DNA from: Corbicula japonica
Taxonomy: Eukaryota > Mollusca > Bivalvia > Venerida > Cyrenidae
Assembly: GCA_038501625.1 (NCBI GenBank)
Contig: JAZAYU010000037.1
Span: 4,588,001 to 4,652,000 of the forward strand
Direction: 5' to 3'
DNA: 64,000 nucleotides
Part shown: piece after piece, positions 58,998 to 64,000 of the stretch
Position numbering within the stretch: position 1 is the first letter of the stretch
Layout of the letters: every line of letters begins with the position of its first letter
Position numbers and translations under genes: made by a program
The notes under the pieces: model-generated
What the model was told of the DNA's origin: nothing
Databases searched by the model: none
What the model saw: the letters and a program-made list of their open reading frames with translations, nothing else

Positions 58998-60989
58998 AGC
59001 AAGCGAACGGTTGATATTACCTAGGCATATATAAGATTTTAAACACCTAGTAGTTAAAATACAAGAAAACACCCACGACATTCGGTTGCGAGAATATTGA
59101 CATGCAAGCACGAGAAAAGACTCATAAAATTTCAGAGAAATATTAACGACTTTGTAGGAATCCCTATCTAATTAAAAAAAGATATGAAATTTAATAAGAT
59201 AGAATTCAGTGCTTGGAGAAAAACTCTGCCTTTTCTTGCAAAATTTTACAACTACCAGACAAATTAATGGTGAAAACAAACGTTTATAAAAGAAACATAG
59301 AACAATCCTGATTGTCCTTGTTAGCGAAATGCTTTGGATAAATGATAATGCAGGCTGTTAAAGACAAGATGAATTAGATTCTAGATACAAAAACGAATAT
59401 TACAAAATTCACAGCAATGAACATATTATCACATTCGTTGACAGTCACAAAGAATTTCGCATAAAAAAGCGAAAAAACAAAGATGAATTTAAAAAAAAAT
59501 ACCTAGAAAAACAAACATTATCGGAAATGAGTCAGAAGTCTTTCAATAAATTCTGGAAAAGTGTAATTCATTTCAGACAAGCTATCAATTCGGGAGTTTT
59601 TGCTTTATCAATTTAGCTCTTATTTATCGTATTTTATACAAAAATAAAACTAAGTATGATTCCGCAATTACTACACTTTTTTTTTCTCGAACACTATGGG
59701 TAATATTTTAAACGAATGGTGCGAAAAATGAAATCGATTTATTGATTTTCAATTTGATTTCGTGCAATTAGATATACTGCTGATACTTCATCAAATATTT
59801 TAAAAGGTACTTCAAAGTAACTAATGACTATTATGTCAGTCGGTGATGTCGATACCGTTACAAGAGATGCCCTTTCGAAGAAATTATCACTTTTCAGGTA
59901 TATAAGTAAATGTAAATATTTCAGATTTTTTGAAGTATCTCTCTGATCAAAACAAGGGAACTCAATCTCTCTAATCTTATTTTTTGCTTAAAGATTTTGA
60001 CTTCTATCTAGTATTTGTTAGTTTCAGTTTAAATTTACTTCCAAAAAACGATATGAATTTCATTTATATTTTTATGTTATTATTAGCAGCTGATATGGCG
60101 ACGTTCATTACTCATACAGATCACCTGCGATTGGATAGCTGATAAGCATATTCTGTCGAATTGGGTTTAAAACTTACTACAATTACGAGACCATAAGACC
60201 ATATTTGGCAGAAACATGGCTCTGTTGAGAATACGCTAAAACAGTTTTCCTATGTAACAGATCGTTCTATCTTAAAAGATTTTTTCTTACAAAATACTGG
60301 TTATTGCATACAAATGATACTAGCATGACAAACGTATGTGCATATTTAAGAAAAGCAAAAGGGATAATTGGCTCAGTAGTATGTTAATAATGAGCCGATA
60401 GAACTAGTTTTGTTTTGTATTTGGGTGTGAAATAAGCGTGTAACTGCTTCTGTAAATGAATTTGCAAAGCTTTTCTACTAACTAAGATGTAAGCATATTT
60501 CAATTACAAATGTTATCTTGATCTTATTGATAATAATTATCTTAGAGAGTAGTTAACTTGTTTAAGCTTATCATACTACAGCTAAGCAATCGAAATAGGG
60601 CGATACACTGTCATTTTAAGGAGCACAAGAACAAGTAAAACAGCAACATGTTGTTTTACCTACATCCGAAATATGGTTTATTTCAAGACAACTTCTTTAA
60701 CCGTTCCAGATATTTTGGTATTCTTGAGTAGCATTAACATAAGAACATAACTAAAAACAACATTTCGAAGCCCGGCTATGTATCTGTTCGATCAATAAAT
60801 TGCAATCAAGTAGCACAAATAGAAACTTTTAATAAAATTAATGAACCGTTGCACTATTTTTCATCATTTGCGCATGCGGTCAAATTAACGATCCAATTTG
60901 TCATATAAATATAAATAGACTAATAACTTTGTTAAAACGTATATACATGTTAATCCGTACCGTCAAGAAAAGACATTGCCAGAATTGCA
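58998..60989. other. Non-coding stretch
   Basis: AT-rich, with no frame above 60 codons. Nothing recognised. Confidence 0.5.
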
Positions 60990-61050
60990 AACAGTGAAAT
61001 ATGCATTTCAGGAATAGCCAAACCCAGAAAACAAAGTCTCGTACGTTATA
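60990..61050 (-). pseudogene. Tiny Penelope-like 3' terminus
   Basis: 'gtgaaatatgcatttcagga' followed by 'atagccaaacccagaaaaca' matches the last ~60 bp of the element. The shortest copy; its presence shows that the 3' end is the retained end. Confidence 0.55.
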
Positions 61051-61200
61051 ATAAGAATAATAGCGCTTTCTTTTGTTCTGAGGAAAATCATTTTACATTG
61101 AGCCTGCAGTTTTAAAATTTGTGGGATTTTTTTATTATCTTAAACATGCATATATAGTACGTAAGACCAACTTATTACAATTTATAAATTTATTTGATAT

Positions 61201-62567
<1,367 letters not shown>

Positions 62568-62640
62568 TGTCCGTCCTGAGTATTGAACCCGGGGCCTTCG
62601 CTTGCGAGGCGAGAGTGTCATCCACTACACTACAATGAAC
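62568..62640 (-). tRNA. tRNA-like gene or pseudogene, anticodon CGC (Ala-like)
   Basis: The minus strand folds as a cloverleaf of 73 nt. The acceptor GTTCATT pairs with GACGGAC (one mismatch, one G-U). The A box is TAGTGTAGTGG. The anticodon loop is CTCGCAA with anticodon CGC, and the B box is GGTTCAATACT. The T-stem has one mismatch (C-A) and the anticodon stem one (C-A at its outer pair). The body resembles metazoan tRNA-Val outside the anticodon loop. The mismatches suggest a decayed tRNA or a tRNA-derived repeat, not an active gene. Confidence 0.5.
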
Positions 62641-63833
62641 TTTTTTTTGTACTTGAAATTAACAATCAGTATCAAAGGAACTAGAAAGGAACCAGTAAGA
62701 ACTAGAAATATCTACACTTCTCTTTCGTTTTACACTGTGTAAACTTGTATGCAAGTGTTTACCTGACACCCAAGAATATTCCATATAAAATTGTATTTAA
62801 GCTATCAATATTGACTTAACTGGTTATTTAAATCGTAAATATGTTTTTTTCTCCAATACAACACCCACTAACAACCAATCGAAATAATCTATTTGATTTT
62901 TCCGCTGCATAATAATAAAAATCCCACTAGATACCTCTCCACCCTGCTAGATGCCTCTCTGGTGTAAATAGCTACCAATCGAAATAGTTTATTTCATTTT
63001 CCCTCTGCATAATAAGAGGATACGAGTATTATTTACAACATTTCATTGGTCGAAAAACTAGGTCAAAAGTGAGCTTAGACAGCTAACGCCGAAAAATGTG
63101 GGCGCTAGACTCTAAGTATAGCATGGATGCAGTGTAACGAATTTGTCACACTAATTAAAAGGCAGGAATGATTAATTATAAAGAGGAAGCCAAGACCTTT
63201 TTCTTTACAATTTTATTTTTTTCAAGTTTAACGTTATTGCACAAGCTCTCGTCTCGTTATCCAAGACAGTTTTATACGTTCCGTTGTTCATCTAACTCCT
63301 ATTGTGTTTTAAATAGCGAATTCCACAAATGTCGAAAGCTATTTCTCCCAACAAAACAATAATATCGAAAAACGATAGAAAACAATACCAAAATTGAGCG
63401 ATGTTGTTATATTTGAACCGCGTTAAAAGTTCTATGAACTAAATCGATGAGATTTTGCGAATAATTTTAGTGATTTTTATATAAATGTTAATCTTTTATT
63501 TTAAGTTAAAAATGTTCAGATTTAAGCTTACATGATGGAATCAGATAAAAGTTTGCTACATGTTAATTGCATGCCGATCAATTTCCTTGCATGCAGTTTA
63601 GCACTATATTTGAGTTCATTATCCATCAATCAGACAATGGCTTAGCTTAAAATAATGATAATTAGCTAATATCTAGAGATAGTTATTTATATCCTTCAGA
63701 AAGCTTTTAATTCTGTCTTCAATCTTCACAAGTATTTCAATGTAGTTTCACTATCCGGGAATTTCATTTTTGCTCTTTGAACACACCGTAGAATACAAAA
63801 GAATAACTTGATTACACTAAGTCTAGTTATCAA
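62641..63833. other. Non-coding stretch with a ~100-bp spaced duplication
   Basis: 'accaatcgaaataatctatt' (62874) and 'accaatcgaaatagtttatt' (62974) begin two related 45-bp blocks exactly 100 bp apart, each ending 'ctgcataataa'. Between them 'ctagatacctctc' and 'ctagatgcctctc' repeat. CCAAT-like text is present, but no gene follows convincingly. Confidence 0.5.
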
Positions 63834-64000
63834 GCCCATATCTCATGTATATTAAGCCCAAATCTCATGGATATTAAGCCGATATCTCATGTAAATCAAG
63901 CCCATATCTCGTGTATATTAAGCCCATATCTCATGTATATCAAGTCCATTACTCATGTTTATTAAACCCATATCTCATGTATATTAAGCCCATATCTCAT
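63834..64000 (+). repeat. Period-22 tandem repeat, continues beyond window
   Basis: About 7.5 units of 'cccatatctcatgtatatta' plus 'ag', with scattered substitutions, reach the last base of the window. The total array length is unknown. Confidence 0.9.

Overview
The window looks like intergenic, repeat-saturated DNA from a metazoan nuclear genome, most likely a bivalve mollusc. The DNA is AT-rich. I see no operons, ribosome-binding sites or dense reading frames, and no multi-exon host gene I could defend. What it does hold is Penelope-like reverse transcriptase copies, non-LTR (LINE) remnants, DNA elements with terminal inverted repeats (TIRs), and dispersed families of a kind familiar from bivalve genomes: the 'aggtcactaggtcaa' family and the fold-back 'gatcctgatcag' family. 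The species assignment is inference from repeat style. Nearly every supported feature is mobile or repetitive.

Layout. 1-9038: a complete 1.22-kb TA-flanked TIR element (family T1, 1208-2427), a dispersed repeat with a 108-codon reading frame (2452-2966), and three 5'-truncated Penelope-like copies. 9041-22508: a nest. One T1 copy is split by a hAT-like element (9659-21893) with an exact 8-bp target duplication. That element contains a further TIR element (9832-11518, itself carrying a Penelope fragment), a second T1 copy, two large Penelope copies head to head, fold-back repeats and a bivalve-type dispersed repeat. 22509-34000: two almost identical T1 copies in direct orientation (25349-26568 and 29433-30651), a Penelope remnant interrupted by a small element, and hairpins.

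34388-39290: a decayed LINE ORF2 on the minus strand (endonuclease, reverse transcriptase, C-terminal zinc knuckle). It is interrupted in its endonuclease by a 1.87-kb TIR element (37275-39145) with a 5-bp duplication; the reading frame resumes exactly if the insert and one duplication are removed. 39291-55700: old Penelope remnants, a second copy of the 2452 repeat, a TA-flanked TIR element, AAT microsatellites, a degenerate ~0.3-0.4 kb array and a strong 102-bp hairpin. 55775-58995: a frame-broken L1-type ORF1 that runs directly into a T1 copy lacking its left terminus. 58996-64000: mostly featureless, with a ~109-bp (AT)n tract, a tRNA-like gene and a period-22 array that runs off the window end.

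How the parts relate. No host pathway is visible. The one long intact frame is the 437-codon reverse transcriptase at 19942-21255. The other families look non-autonomous (T1, the hAT-like shell, the CAGGGGG element, the fold-back elements) or dead (LINE ORF1 and ORF2). The most informative content is the stratigraphy: insertion order can be read from target duplications and interrupted frames.
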